Source of the DNA: UBA2589 sp039585495
GTDB lineage: Bacteria > Gemmatimonadota > Gemmatimonadetes > Longimicrobiales > Gaopeijiaceae
Length of the DNA stretch: 64,000 bases
NCBI GenBank assembly: GCA_039585495.1
Contig: JBDGVT010000038.1
Location: 1-64,000 of the forward strand
Reading direction: 5' to 3'
The notes under the pieces were generated by a model, which had not been told where the DNA came from, ran no database searches, and saw only the letters and a program-made list of their open reading frames with translations. Positions 51,633-60,317 of this stretch are shown in pieces. Both the position numbers and the translations under genes were made by a program. Numbering within the stretch: position 1 is the first letter of the stretch; each line of letters begins with the position of its first letter.

Positions 51633-53126
51633 ATGAGGATCAGCACGTGCGCGATGGTATTCGCGTCCATCTTGCTAGCGGCGCCTGTTGCCGCTCAGGA
51701 GGTGGTGCCCGCGTCGCTCTCCCTCGGAGAGGCGATCGAAATCGCCCGCACCACCAATCCGGGGTTCCTCCAGACGAGGAACGACCAGGCATTGGCCGAT
51801 TGGGACGTCCGGCAGGCATGGGGCGCCTTGATGCCGACCGTCAGCGCCAGTGGGGGCCTGTCCTGGAGGGGAGCTGGAGAGACCCAGCTGGGCGGGCTTA
51901 CGCTCGGTGACCTGGGCTTCGGAAACCAGCCCTCTTACTACGGCTCGAGCTACTCGCTCGGAATCGGGTACTCGCTGAACTGGTCGACGATTCTCGGGCC
52001 CCGACAGAGCAAGGCTCAACGCACGGTCACCATGGCGGGCATCAGTGTTGCCGATGCAGTGCTCGTATCCCAGGTGACGACCGCGTATGTGGAATTGCTC
52101 CGTCAGACAGATGCGGTCCGGATCGCGGAGCTCCAGCTCGAAAACAATTCGTTCAACCTGCGCCTCGCGCAGGGACAGTTGGAGGTCGGTCAGGTCACTC
52201 CGATCGACGTCGGGCAAGCCGAGGTTCTGGTCGGCCGGTCCGAAGTCACGGTACTCCAGGCGCGCAATCGACTGGCGACGTCGAGGATGAGACTGCTCCA
52301 GTTACTCGGGCTCCCCGTGGACCAGCCGTTCGAGACGACGACGACGTTCGAACTGACTGAACCGACGTGGGACATCGAGACGTTGACCGCCGTGGCCTTT
52401 GGAGGGAACCCCGAACTTCTGCGCCGCAGGAGTTCGACGCAGGTGGCCGACATCGGGATCAGCTCGGCGTGGTCGTCGTACTTCCCGACGCTGTCGCTCC
52501 AGACCGGCTGGGGAGGCTTCACGAGCGAAGCGAGCAGCACGGATCTCCGGATCGGTCAAGCACAGGCCGGCGTGGCGAACACGATTCGGCAGTGCCATCA
52601 GACGAACGACCTGTATTCGCGTTTGGCAGACCCCCTGCCCTCTATCGACTGCGGGCAGTTCGCTTTCACGGACGCTCAGCGGGACGCGATCATCTCTCAG
52701 AACGATCAGTTTCCGTTCGGGTTCAACAAGGTGGCTCCCTCTGTGAGCCTTCAGCTGAGCGTGCCCATCTTCACCGGGCTCAATCGTCAGAGGAATCTCG
52801 AGGCTGCCAGGCTCCAGCGTGCCGATCTCCGCCAGCAGGAACGGGAGCAGGAGTTGGCTGTTCAGGCTGACCTCGCCATCGGCCTGGCGAACGTCCGCAC
52901 CGCCTATGAGAGTGCGCTCCTGGAAGAACGAAATCGACAGCTCGCGGAACAACAGCTGACGTTGGCCAGAGAACGCTACCAACTCGGTGCGATCACGTTC
53001 GTGGAGCTGGTCGAGGCTCAAACCCTGTTCGCTCAAGCCGACGCGGACCGAACCATCGCCGTCTTCGCATATCACGATTCCGTCACCACCCTCGAGGCGC
53101 TGATCGGCGCCTCGCTAAGATTCTAA
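51633..53126 (+). CDS. TolC-family outer membrane efflux protein
   Basis: An outer-membrane channel protein of the TolC type. The start is ATG 51633 (MRISTCAMVFASILLAAPVAAQEVV), giving a signal peptide cleaved after AAQ and 497 residues; the frame upstream is open but low in quality. Two OEP-type repeat halves are visible: SLGEAIEIARTTNPGFLQTR at the start of the first and VSLQLSVPIFTGLNRQRNLEAARL near the start of the second coiled-coil segment. The end ALIGASLRF has the C-terminal aromatic of outer-membrane proteins. It precedes the membrane fusion protein by 18 bases. Confidence 0.92.
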   Translation: MRISTCAMVFASILLAAPVAAQEVVPASLSLGEAIEIARTTNPGFLQTRNDQALADWDVRQAWGALMPTVSASGGLSWRGAGETQLGGLTLGDLGFGNQPSYYGSSYSLGIGYSLNWSTILGPRQSKAQRTVTMAGISVADAVLVSQVTTAYVELLRQTDAVRIAELQLENNSFNLRLAQGQLEVGQVTPIDVGQAEVLVGRSEVTVLQARNRLATSRMRLLQLLGLPVDQPFETTTTFELTEPTWDIETLTAVAFGGNPELLRRRSSTQVADIGISSAWSSYFPTLSLQTGWGGFTSEASSTDLRIGQAQAGVANTIRQCHQTNDLYSRLADPLPSIDCGQFAFTDAQRDAIISQNDQFPFGFNKVAPSVSLQLSVPIFTGLNRQRNLEAARLQRADLRQQEREQELAVQADLAIGLANVRTAYESALLEERNRQLAEQQLTLARERYQLGAITFVELVEAQTLFAQADADRTIAVFAYHDSVTTLEALIGASLRF

Positions 53127-53144
53127 GGACTGAACGCCCGACTC

Positions 53145-54377
53145 ATGGAGAATCGAACCAAGGTCTTAGTGGGGATCGCCGTGGTTGGTGTGCTCGGCTC
53201 TGCGGCGGCCCTTTCGACCACGCGCGCCCGGGATCGCGGAGTCGAAGTCCGGACGGAGGCAATCCAGAAACGGGACCTCGTAGAGACCGTCACCGCGAGT
53301 GGGAACATCCGTGCACGTCGCACCGTCGACATCAGTTCGGACGTGTCGGCTCGGGTCTCGCAGCTGCTCGTGCAGGAAGGTGATGATGTCGTCGCCGGAC
53401 AGGTCCTACTCCGTCTGGAGCCAGATCAGTACCAGGCGGCCCTCTCTCGGACCGAAGCTCAGCTTGCACAGTCGAGAGCTCAGCAGTCGCAACAGGAAGC
53501 GAACCTGCTCCGATCCGAGCGGGATCGCGACCGACTCCTACAGCTCCGGGCAAGAGACTCGTTGCTGGTGAGCCGTCAGCAGATGGAAGACGCCGAGACC
53601 GACGTGCTGGTGTCACAGGCGATGCTCGAATCGGCGGGTCATGGTGTGTCGCAAGCCCAGGCGGCGGTCGAGGAAACCGAAGAACAGCTCTCCAAGACCA
53701 TCTTCATCGCCCCGATGGACGGGAAGGTGACCCGCCTGAATGTCGAAGAGGGCGAAACCGTCATCATCGGGACGATGAACAACCCTGGGAGTCTCGTACT
53801 CACGATCTCCGACCTGTCGGTGATCGAGGTCGTGGTCCAGGTCGACGAGACCGCCGTATCCGAGGTCTCCCTCGGAGACAGCGCTTCGATCCGCATCGAC
53901 GCCTTCCCTGACAAGGAGTTCACTGGCAGGGTCACGGAAATCGGGAATTCAGCGATCACGCCTCCGAGTCAGCAGGGCGGGAGTCAGCAGGCGGCGATCG
54001 ACTTCGAGGTCGTACTGACCCTTGATGAGAGTGATGCGCCACTTCGTCCGGACCTCTCGGCCACGGCCGACATCGTAGTCGAACGCCGGACACAGGCGCT
54101 TGCGGTGCCCATCATCGCGATGACGATCCGTAGTGAGGAAGTCTCGGACGCCGATGGCGGTACACCCAAGGATATCGAGGGCGTTTTCCTGATCGACGAC
54201 GGCGTGGTTTCGTTCACACCGGTGGTCATCGGGATCGCGGGGATGGAGTACTTCGAGGTGGTCTCTGGATTGACCGAGGGCCAGACGGTCGTCGCGGGTC
54301 CATACCAACGTGTTCGCCAGCTCAGAAATGGTGACGCTGTCCGGGCGGTGGACGACATCGGGCCGGACGGAGAGTAG
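53145..54377 (+). CDS. Membrane fusion protein of an export system (HlyD/MacA-like)
   Basis: A 410-residue periplasmic adaptor with an N-terminal anchor (KVLVGIAVVGVLGSAAAL). It shows a lipoyl-type hairpin (VSARVSQLLVQEGDDVVAGQVLLRLEPDQY), a long coiled-coil hairpin (about residues 95-175), then the returning half (TIFIAPMDGKVTRLNVEEGETVIIG) and beta-barrel domains. It links an inner-membrane pump to a TolC channel. It is followed 12 bases on by two permease genes and forms one operon with them. Confidence 0.92.
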   Translation: MENRTKVLVGIAVVGVLGSAAALSTTRARDRGVEVRTEAIQKRDLVETVTASGNIRARRTVDISSDVSARVSQLLVQEGDDVVAGQVLLRLEPDQYQAALSRTEAQLAQSRAQQSQQEANLLRSERDRDRLLQLRARDSLLVSRQQMEDAETDVLVSQAMLESAGHGVSQAQAAVEETEEQLSKTIFIAPMDGKVTRLNVEEGETVIIGTMNNPGSLVLTISDLSVIEVVVQVDETAVSEVSLGDSASIRIDAFPDKEFTGRVTEIGNSAITPPSQQGGSQQAAIDFEVVLTLDESDAPLRPDLSATADIVVERRTQALAVPIIAMTIRSEEVSDADGGTPKDIEGVFLIDDGVVSFTPVVIGIAGMEYFEVVSGLTEGQTVVAGPYQRVRQLRNGDAVRAVDDIGPDGE

Positions 54378-54389
54378 GCCGGAGCCGAC

Positions 54390-55631
54390 GTGAATACCTG
54401 GGAAGGCGTCTCGCTCGCGTTTCAGCAGATCCGCCAGGAGAAGATGAAGTCCTTCTTCAGCCTGCTCGGCATCATCCTGGGCGTGATGTTCCTGATCGTG
54501 GTCGTGACGGTCGTCGAGGGCCTGGACCAGTACGTCCGAGAGGACCTCACGTCGCAGATTTTCGGGATCAACACCGTCACACTCCGCCGGGCCCCCGCCA
54601 TTTCAGGACGGTTCGATCCTGTGGAGAGACGGGCCAATCAGCGTCGGGAGCCTCTCCGGTTCGCGGACGCCGACGCCATCCGTGAGCAGCTATCTGTGCC
54701 AGCCCGTATCGCGACGGAGAGTACGTCGGGAGTCACTGCGGTAGGAGACAACGGGAACTCGGCGGGGGGCGTCATGCTCACTGCTGCATCTCCCGAGATC
54801 TTCCAGATCCGCGACCTCGAGTTCGCGGACGGCCGTGCTTTTACGACGCAGGAGAACGAGGCGGGCGTCCCCGTAGTCGTGATCGGCTCGGAGACGGCTG
54901 AGATCGTATTCGAGGGTCTCGATCCCCTGGGACGGTCTCTTCGGCTGCGCGGACTACCCTATCGGATCATCGGTGTGCTCGAAGAGCGTGGCTCGATGCT
55001 GGGGCGGTCTCAGGACAATCTCGTGATCGCGCCGTCTCGCTCTCCGGTTCGAGCGATTACCGGTCCGGGGGGAACCGTCGGGTCGATCGTCATTCAGGCG
55101 CTCGACGCGGACCGGCTCTCCGAAGCTCAGCTCGAGGTCGAGGGGATCATGCGTGTGCGAAGGCAGTTGCGCCCCACGGAAGAACCTGACTTCGCGCTCG
55201 AGACCGCCGAGGACGCGATCAGCTTCTGGGATTCGATCTCACGGATGCTCTTTACGGCGCTCCCGATGCTCGTCTCGATCGCGCTCGTCGTCGGCGGAAT
55301 CGTGATCATGAACATCATGCTCGTCTCGGTCATGGAGCGTACCCGGGAGATCGGAGTGAGAAAGGCCCTGGGAGCCCGGCGCAGGGATATCCTGACGCAA
55401 GTCCTGATCGAGTCGGCCACACTGTCAACGGTCGGAGCGGCGCTCGGAGTAGCCGTGGGCCTCGCCATCGCACAACTCGTCGCCGCGTTTTCGGTCATGC
55501 CTGCCGCCGTCGCGCCCCGATGGATCGCGCTCGGCGTCGGCCTCGGGCTCAGCGTCGGGATCATCGCGGGCGTCTATCCCGCGGCTCGGGCGTCCCGACT
55601 CGATCCGGTGGACGCGCTCCGCTATGAGTGA
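54390..55631 (+). CDS. MacB-type ABC transporter permease, first copy
   Basis: A 413-residue FtsX/MacB-type permease. The first helix (FFSLLGIILGVMFLIVVVTVVEGL) is followed by a large periplasmic MacB_PCD domain (about residues 45-270) and three C-terminal helices. The family signature MLVSVMERTREIGVRKALGARRRDILTQ lies near residue 310 and the end is PARRASRLDPVDALRYE-like (PAARASRLDPVDALRYE). It starts with GTG at 54390. There is no fused or adjacent nucleotide-binding domain. It overlaps the second permease by 8 bases. Confidence 0.92.
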   Translation: MNTWEGVSLAFQQIRQEKMKSFFSLLGIILGVMFLIVVVTVVEGLDQYVREDLTSQIFGINTVTLRRAPAISGRFDPVERRANQRREPLRFADADAIREQLSVPARIATESTSGVTAVGDNGNSAGGVMLTAASPEIFQIRDLEFADGRAFTTQENEAGVPVVVIGSETAEIVFEGLDPLGRSLRLRGLPYRIIGVLEERGSMLGRSQDNLVIAPSRSPVRAITGPGGTVGSIVIQALDADRLSEAQLEVEGIMRVRRQLRPTEEPDFALETAEDAISFWDSISRMLFTALPMLVSIALVVGGIVIMNIMLVSVMERTREIGVRKALGARRRDILTQVLIESATLSTVGAALGVAVGLAIAQLVAAFSVMPAAVAPRWIALGVGLGLSVGIIAGVYPAARASRLDPVDALRYE

Positions 55632-56913
55632 GATGAACGACGACCGCGGCTCAGGCCTCACCGCCGTGTCCGAGGGGCTCGCCATCGCTTTGGATGTGAT
55701 GGCGGCCAACAAGGTCCGATCTGCGTTGACGATCCTGGGCGTGGCGGTGGGCGTATCCGTGGTGGTTTCCATGGGTGCGCTCGTGTCTGGGCTTCGCTCC
55801 AGCATCCTGGATGCGGTCAACTCGAGCGGGCCGAACAACCTCGTGGTGGTCCGGTTCGATTTCTCTCAGATCCAGGCCGTGATCAACGGTGACCGGCGCG
55901 CCCCATGGCGCGGTCGGCCACAAATCGAGCCGGAGGAAGTACGGCGGATTCGGGCGCTCCCCTCGATCAGGAACGCCACGTACGACCTCAATCAGTTCGA
56001 GGTCAGTATGGAGGTCGACGGGGTGGAGATGGGAGGGGTCATCGCCAGCGGATTCGAGCCAGGGTGGACCGACTCCCAGCCGGGCGACTTCGTTTCGGGA
56101 AGAGACTTCAGCGTGGCCGAAATGGCACAGGGTCGCCCCGTCGTGGTGATCACCACAGACCTCGCAACGGAGCTCTTTGGAGAGCTCGATCCCATGGGCC
56201 GCGAGATCAAAGTCGAGAATCAGCGGAGAGCATCTCAGGAGCACTTCACGGTCGTCGGCGTCTTCGAGCCGGTGGAGAACATCTTCTCAGCGGCCTTCAA
56301 GTACTACGCCGTGTTCCCGTGGACGAGCGCGAATCGAAGGCTCGGACGGTATAAGTTCGAGGCGCAGATTCTCGTCGTGCCCGAGGATTCCGTCTCTGCC
56401 CAAAAGGCGGAGGACGACGTGATCATGGCGCTGCGTGGCATGCGAGGCCTTCGACCTCGGGACGAGAACAACTTCAACGTGATGGCGTCTTCCCAGATGC
56501 TCGAGATGTTCGACCAGCTCACCGCGGTCTTCCTGCTGGTCATTCTGCTACTCGCGTCCACCGCCCTGCTCGTCGGAGGTGTCGGCGTCGTCGGAATCAT
56601 GCTGATCTCCGTCACGGAGCGCACCCGTGAGATCGGGGTCAGAAAGGCGGTGGGTGCCACCCGGCGAGAGATCCTTTGGCAATTCCTGGTGGAGGCCTCG
56701 CTGTTGACGGCTTGCGGGGCGATGGCCGGACTTCTGATCGGTTGGAGCATGGCCAAGGCGGTCGCGGCATTCAGTCCCCTCCCCGCAGCGATTCCGCTCT
56801 GGGCTGTCGCTGCCGCCTTGGGGATGGCGGTCCTGACAGGTATGCTGTTCGGACTCCTTCCCGCGTACCGAGCCAGTCGCCTGGAACCGGTCGCTGCACT
56901 CCGATTCGAATAA
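55624..56913 (+). CDS. MacB-type ABC transporter permease, second copy
   Basis: A 429-residue permease of the same family and layout as the preceding gene: first helix (ALTILGVAVGVSVVVSMGALVSGL), periplasmic MacB_PCD domain, then the three-helix end with MLISVTERTREIGVRKAVGATRREILWQ and the terminal YRASRLEPVAALRFE. The two are clearly paralogous but not near-identical, so this looks like a heterodimer-forming pair. No ATPase is encoded in this stretch. BshB1 starts 1 base after its stop. Confidence 0.92.
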   Translation: MSEMNDDRGSGLTAVSEGLAIALDVMAANKVRSALTILGVAVGVSVVVSMGALVSGLRSSILDAVNSSGPNNLVVVRFDFSQIQAVINGDRRAPWRGRPQIEPEEVRRIRALPSIRNATYDLNQFEVSMEVDGVEMGGVIASGFEPGWTDSQPGDFVSGRDFSVAEMAQGRPVVVITTDLATELFGELDPMGREIKVENQRRASQEHFTVVGVFEPVENIFSAAFKYYAVFPWTSANRRLGRYKFEAQILVVPEDSVSAQKAEDDVIMALRGMRGLRPRDENNFNVMASSQMLEMFDQLTAVFLLVILLLASTALLVGGVGVVGIMLISVTERTREIGVRKAVGATRREILWQFLVEASLLTACGAMAGLLIGWSMAKAVAAFSPLPAAIPLWAVAAALGMAVLTGMLFGLLPAYRASRLEPVAALRFE

Positions 56914-56914
56914 C

Positions 56915-57649
56915 ATGCTCGACAAAAACGCACCGCTCGACGTCCTCGCGATCATGGCCCACCCCGACGATGCGGAGCTGCTTTGCGGCGGCACCCTCAT
57001 CAAGAGCGCGGGCCGTGGCAAGCGGGTTGGAATACTGGACCTGACAGCCGGCGAGATGGGCAGCTCGGGATCGGTGGAGACGCGCGCGCGCGAAGCCACC
57101 GCAGCAGCCGGGCAGATCGGTCTTGCGGTGCGTCGATGTGCAGATCTCCCGGACTCCTCTCTGGAGAACGACCAGGCATCAAGGCTGTGCGTCGCGGAGC
57201 ACATTCGGGCGCTCCGGCCTGCTGTCGTGATCACACACTGGAAGGTGGGGCGGCACCGCGACCACCGCGTCGCTTCTGAACTGGTGCGGGACGCGTGTTT
57301 CCTGAGCGCGCTCCGGAAGCTGGAGGTTGAAGGGGAGCCGTTCCGGCCGCGGAAGCTCGTCTACGCTACCGCCTTCCGTGAGGACGCTGCCCCCCCGGAC
57401 TTCGTGGTCAACATCACGGACCAGATCGAGCGCAAACTCGACTTGATCGCGCTCTACACGTCACAATTCGACGGAGCGACCCAGGCCGGCGAGGTGTATC
57501 CGGGCGCGGATCGCCCGCTATTGGAGCAGGTGCGAGTCCAGATGGCGCACTACGGATCGTTGATCCGTGCTCGATATGGTGAGCCGTACCGTGTGGACGA
57601 GGCCTTCGAGGTAGAGGAAATCTCTACACTGGGCGTTTCGACCTTCTAG
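56915..57649 (+). CDS. bshB1: Bacillithiol biosynthesis deacetylase BshB1-like
   Basis: A LmbE/PIG-L-fold zinc deacetylase. In bacillithiol synthesis BshB1 removes the N-acetyl group from GlcNAc-malate. The metal/catalytic motif is MAHPDDAELLCGGTLI near residues 14-29, with the later histidines in HWKVGRHRDHRVASELV. The lines LDLTAGEMGSSGSVETRAREA and CFLSALRKLE match the BshB1 subfamily well. The 244 residues are normal. It is 1 base after the second permease, but I see no functional link. The symbol is by homology; other bsh genes are not in the window. Confidence 0.8.
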   Translation: MLDKNAPLDVLAIMAHPDDAELLCGGTLIKSAGRGKRVGILDLTAGEMGSSGSVETRAREATAAAGQIGLAVRRCADLPDSSLENDQASRLCVAEHIRALRPAVVITHWKVGRHRDHRVASELVRDACFLSALRKLEVEGEPFRPRKLVYATAFREDAAPPDFVVNITDQIERKLDLIALYTSQFDGATQAGEVYPGADRPLLEQVRVQMAHYGSLIRARYGEPYRVDEAFEVEEISTLGVSTF

Positions 57650-57656
57650 CCTGAAG

Positions 57657-58004
57657 TCAGGCCGCCGGGGTGGTGCACGAGACCTCGAGTAACAAACGAC
57701 GCCACGAAGGCACGTCCGAGCCACGGACACGCAGCAGCCGGGCATGCGCAACGCCCCCTCGGACAAGCCACGGCCAGAGCCACCGTCCGATGTCCGGCGG
57801 GAGGTGCCCGATCGGCTCTCCCGACTTGAGGTGAACCCAGACCTCGGGATCGTCCTGAACTGGCGGATCCGCTACGAGACGAAGCTCGTCTCCATCCGTA
57901 AGGCTATCCACATACCGGTCACGTCCAGCGAATACGGTGCCGTGTACCGTTGAGCGAAAGAGCGGAGGCTGACCCTCTGGAAAGTGCGGAAGCCGGTTCG
58001 TCAT
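57657..58004 (-). CDS. Stand-alone HIRAN-domain protein
   Basis: A 115-residue product that is nearly all one HIRAN-like domain. The pattern VHGTVFAGRDRYVDSL, then DGDELRLVADPPVQDDPEVWVHL and GEPIGHLPPDIGRWLWPWLVRGG, matches this family, which binds DNA ends or stalled forks when fused to helicases such as HLTF. Here no helicase or nuclease is fused or adjacent. It is antisense and convergent to bshB1 and divergent from the cysteine desulfurase. A role in DNA repair is only suggested by the domain. Confidence 0.65.
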   Translation of the reverse strand: MTNRLPHFPEGQPPLFRSTVHGTVFAGRDRYVDSLTDGDELRLVADPPVQDDPEVWVHLKSGEPIGHLPPDIGRWLWPWLVRGGVAHARLLRVRGSDVPSWRRLLLEVSCTTPAA

Positions 58005-58101
58005 TCAGTCTCGATCAGGAGGATCGGTACGGCGCGAGCGGTGCCTCGGTTAACTTACCGGGCCTTGGCACTCAGGCAACTGACATACGCGACCCTCCGG
58101 C

Positions 58102-59224
58102 ATGACTCCCACATACCTCGACTACGCCGCCACAACGCCCGTCCGTGAAGAGGTCAGCCTCTGAGGTTTTCGGGAATCCCTCCAGCACACACCGGTGGGG
58201 ACGAGCGGCGGCGGCGGCACTCGATGAGGCCCGCGCAGATATCGCGTCCGTACTGGGAGCCAAACCCAGTGAAGTGAGCTTCGTTCGCGGCGGCACGGAG
58301 TCGGACAACCTCGCGATCATGGGGACGTCGAGGGGCGACGGATCTCCGCACTCGATCTTCGTCTCCGAGATCGAGCACAGTGCGGTACTCGAGGCGGCAG
58401 ACCACGTGGCCGACACCGAAGGCGCCACGGTCACCCGCCTTCACGTGTCGCATGACGGCGCGATCGACCTGGGACCGTTAGACGCGATCACGGACGGCTC
58501 GACATCCCTGATATCGGTGATGTGGGTGAACAACGAGACCGGCCTCACGCTCCCGATTCCCGATGTCGTAGAGGCAGGGCGAACAAGAGGGTCGCTCGTG
58601 CACTCGGACGCGTCGCAGGCGATGGGAAAGGTACCGGTCCATGTCGGGTCGGTCGGTGTGGACCTTCTGACTGCCACGGGACACAAGATCTACGGCCCCG
58701 CGGGCATGGGGATCCTGTTCGCCCGAGAGGGAACGGCTCTGAGATCGCTCCACCACGGCGGCGGACAGGAGAGGTCCCTCAGGCCTGGTACGGAGGACGT
58801 CGCAGGATCCGTGGGGCTGGCCGTCGCCATCCGCCTCGCGGTCGACGAGCAGGAAGCCGAGTCGGTTCGCCTCGCGGGCCTGAGGGATCTCCTGGAAGGC
58901 CGGCTCCTCTCGACGCTCGTGGACATCCGAATCAACTGTGCAGGAGCAACCCGGGCGCCCCACGTGTCGAGCGTGGGCATCGGCGGCGTCGAGGACGGCT
59001 CGGGCCTGCTCATGGCGCTGGATCTCGAAGGCATCGCGGTTTCAGGCGGCTCCGCATGCCACAGCGGGGCGGGAAAAGGAAGCCATGTCATCGCGGCCCT
59101 GTACGGCGAAGCCGATCCCTTTGCGACCGTACGCTTCTCCTTCGGACGAGGAACGGACGAGGACGCGGTAGAACACGCGGTCGCTGTCACGAAGACCGTC
59201 GTCGAGCGCATGCGGGCGTCATGA
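58102..59224 (+). pseudogene. Cysteine desulfurase (IscS/NifS family), frameshifted near the N terminus
   Basis: A PLP cysteine desulfurase that would supply sulfur for tRNA thiolation and Fe-S clusters. The first frame gives YLDYAATTPVREEV from the ATG at 58102 and stops at 58162-58164. The next frame goes on with SEVFGNPSSTHRWGR and runs to the end, with ATGHKIYGPAGMG (PLP lysine) and SGGSACHSGAGKGSHV (catalytic Cys). Relatives have about 7-9 residues (usually containing MLPYL) between the two pieces, so roughly 20-25 bases appear deleted near 58154-58160, with a shift of frame. It overlaps mnmA by four bases. Confidence 0.85.
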
Positions 59225-60309
59225 GCCGAGTCCTGGTCGCGATGTCGGGAGGCGTCGATTCGTCGGTGGCTGCGGCTCTCCTCGTCGAGGAGGGGCATGA
59301 GGTCGTGGGCGTGACCATGAAGACCTTCTGCTATTCGGAGACGCCCTCGAATGGCAAAACCTGCTGCGGCCTGGACGGCATCACGGACGCGAAACGGGTC
59401 GCAGCGAAACTCGACATCCCTCACTACGTCTTCGATGTCGAGGAGGATTTCACGCGGGACGTCATCGACGACTTCGTCGCCGAGTACGCGCGTGGACGGA
59501 CGCCGAATCCGTGTGTGCGCTGCAACAGCAATACCAAGTTCCGAGATCTTCTGGCGCGGGGTACCGCCCTCGGATGTGATCGAATCGCAACCGGACACTA
59601 TGTGCGGGTGGAACACGACGAGGACAGTTCTCGTCTCCTGCGTGGGCACGACTCCTCGAAGGACCAGTCGTACTTCCTGTGGGGCCTTCCCAAGGAGATG
59701 CTACCGCGACTCCTCTTTCCACTCGGGGAACTGACGAAGCCAGAAGTGCGGGCCCAGGCGCGTTCTCTCGAACTCGTCACAGCCGACAAGCCTGAATCAC
59801 AGGAGATCTGTTTCGTACCGACCGGGAACTACCGCGACCTCCTCGAGCGCAAACTGGAGCCCGTCCACCCGGCACTCGTCCCCGGCCCGATCGTCCGGAG
59901 CGACGGCACCGTCATCGGCGAGCATCGAGGCTACGCCGGCTTCACGGTGGGTCAGCGCAGAGGCCTTGGCGGCGGGTTTCCCGAGCCCATGTTCGTGCTG
60001 GAGGTACGCCCCGACGCGCGCGAGGTGGTGGTCGGTACTCACGAGGAGCTCTTTCGAGACCTGGTTTCCGTTTCGGAACTCAACTGGCTCGGCGAGACCC
60101 CGCCAGCGGGAGCCCGGGTGCGCGTTCAGTTGCGCTACAGGGCGCCCGCTGGGGAGGCGGTCATCGCGGACGCCGGGTCCGAATTGACCTTGCACTTCGA
60201 CGAGCCCCAGGCGGCGGTCACCCCAGGCCAGTCCGCGGTGGTGTTCGACCAGGAACACGTGCTGGGCGGTGGCCGGATCATGAGGGCGGAACTGCTCGAG
60301 CCTGTCTGA
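59221..60309 (+). CDS. mnmA: tRNA-specific 2-thiouridylase
   Basis: MnmA makes 2-thiouridine at position 34 of certain tRNAs with ATP and sulfur from a cysteine desulfurase. The 362 residues begin MSRVLVAMSGGVDSSVAAALL, the ATP-pyrophosphatase P-loop. The two catalytic cysteines are in GRTPNPCVRCN and ESQEICFVP, and ATGHYVRVE and SKDQSYFLWGLP are also diagnostic. The start is the ATG at 59221, overlapping the preceding stop by four bases. The cysteine desulfurase partner just upstream fits the pathway. It ends convergent to dnaJ. Confidence 0.96.
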   Translation: MSRVLVAMSGGVDSSVAAALLVEEGHEVVGVTMKTFCYSETPSNGKTCCGLDGITDAKRVAAKLDIPHYVFDVEEDFTRDVIDDFVAEYARGRTPNPCVRCNSNTKFRDLLARGTALGCDRIATGHYVRVEHDEDSSRLLRGHDSSKDQSYFLWGLPKEMLPRLLFPLGELTKPEVRAQARSLELVTADKPESQEICFVPTGNYRDLLERKLEPVHPALVPGPIVRSDGTVIGEHRGYAGFTVGQRRGLGGGFPEPMFVLEVRPDAREVVVGTHEELFRDLVSVSELNWLGETPPAGARVRVQLRYRAPAGEAVIADAGSELTLHFDEPQAAVTPGQSAVVFDQEHVLGGGRIMRAELLEPV

Positions 60310-60317
60310 CCCTCCGG

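Noticed and set aside
58522..59220. N-terminal extension of mnmA into the cysteine desulfurase
   Set aside because: The P-loop starts at 59221 with a good start codon; the extension is a shadow of the upstream gene.
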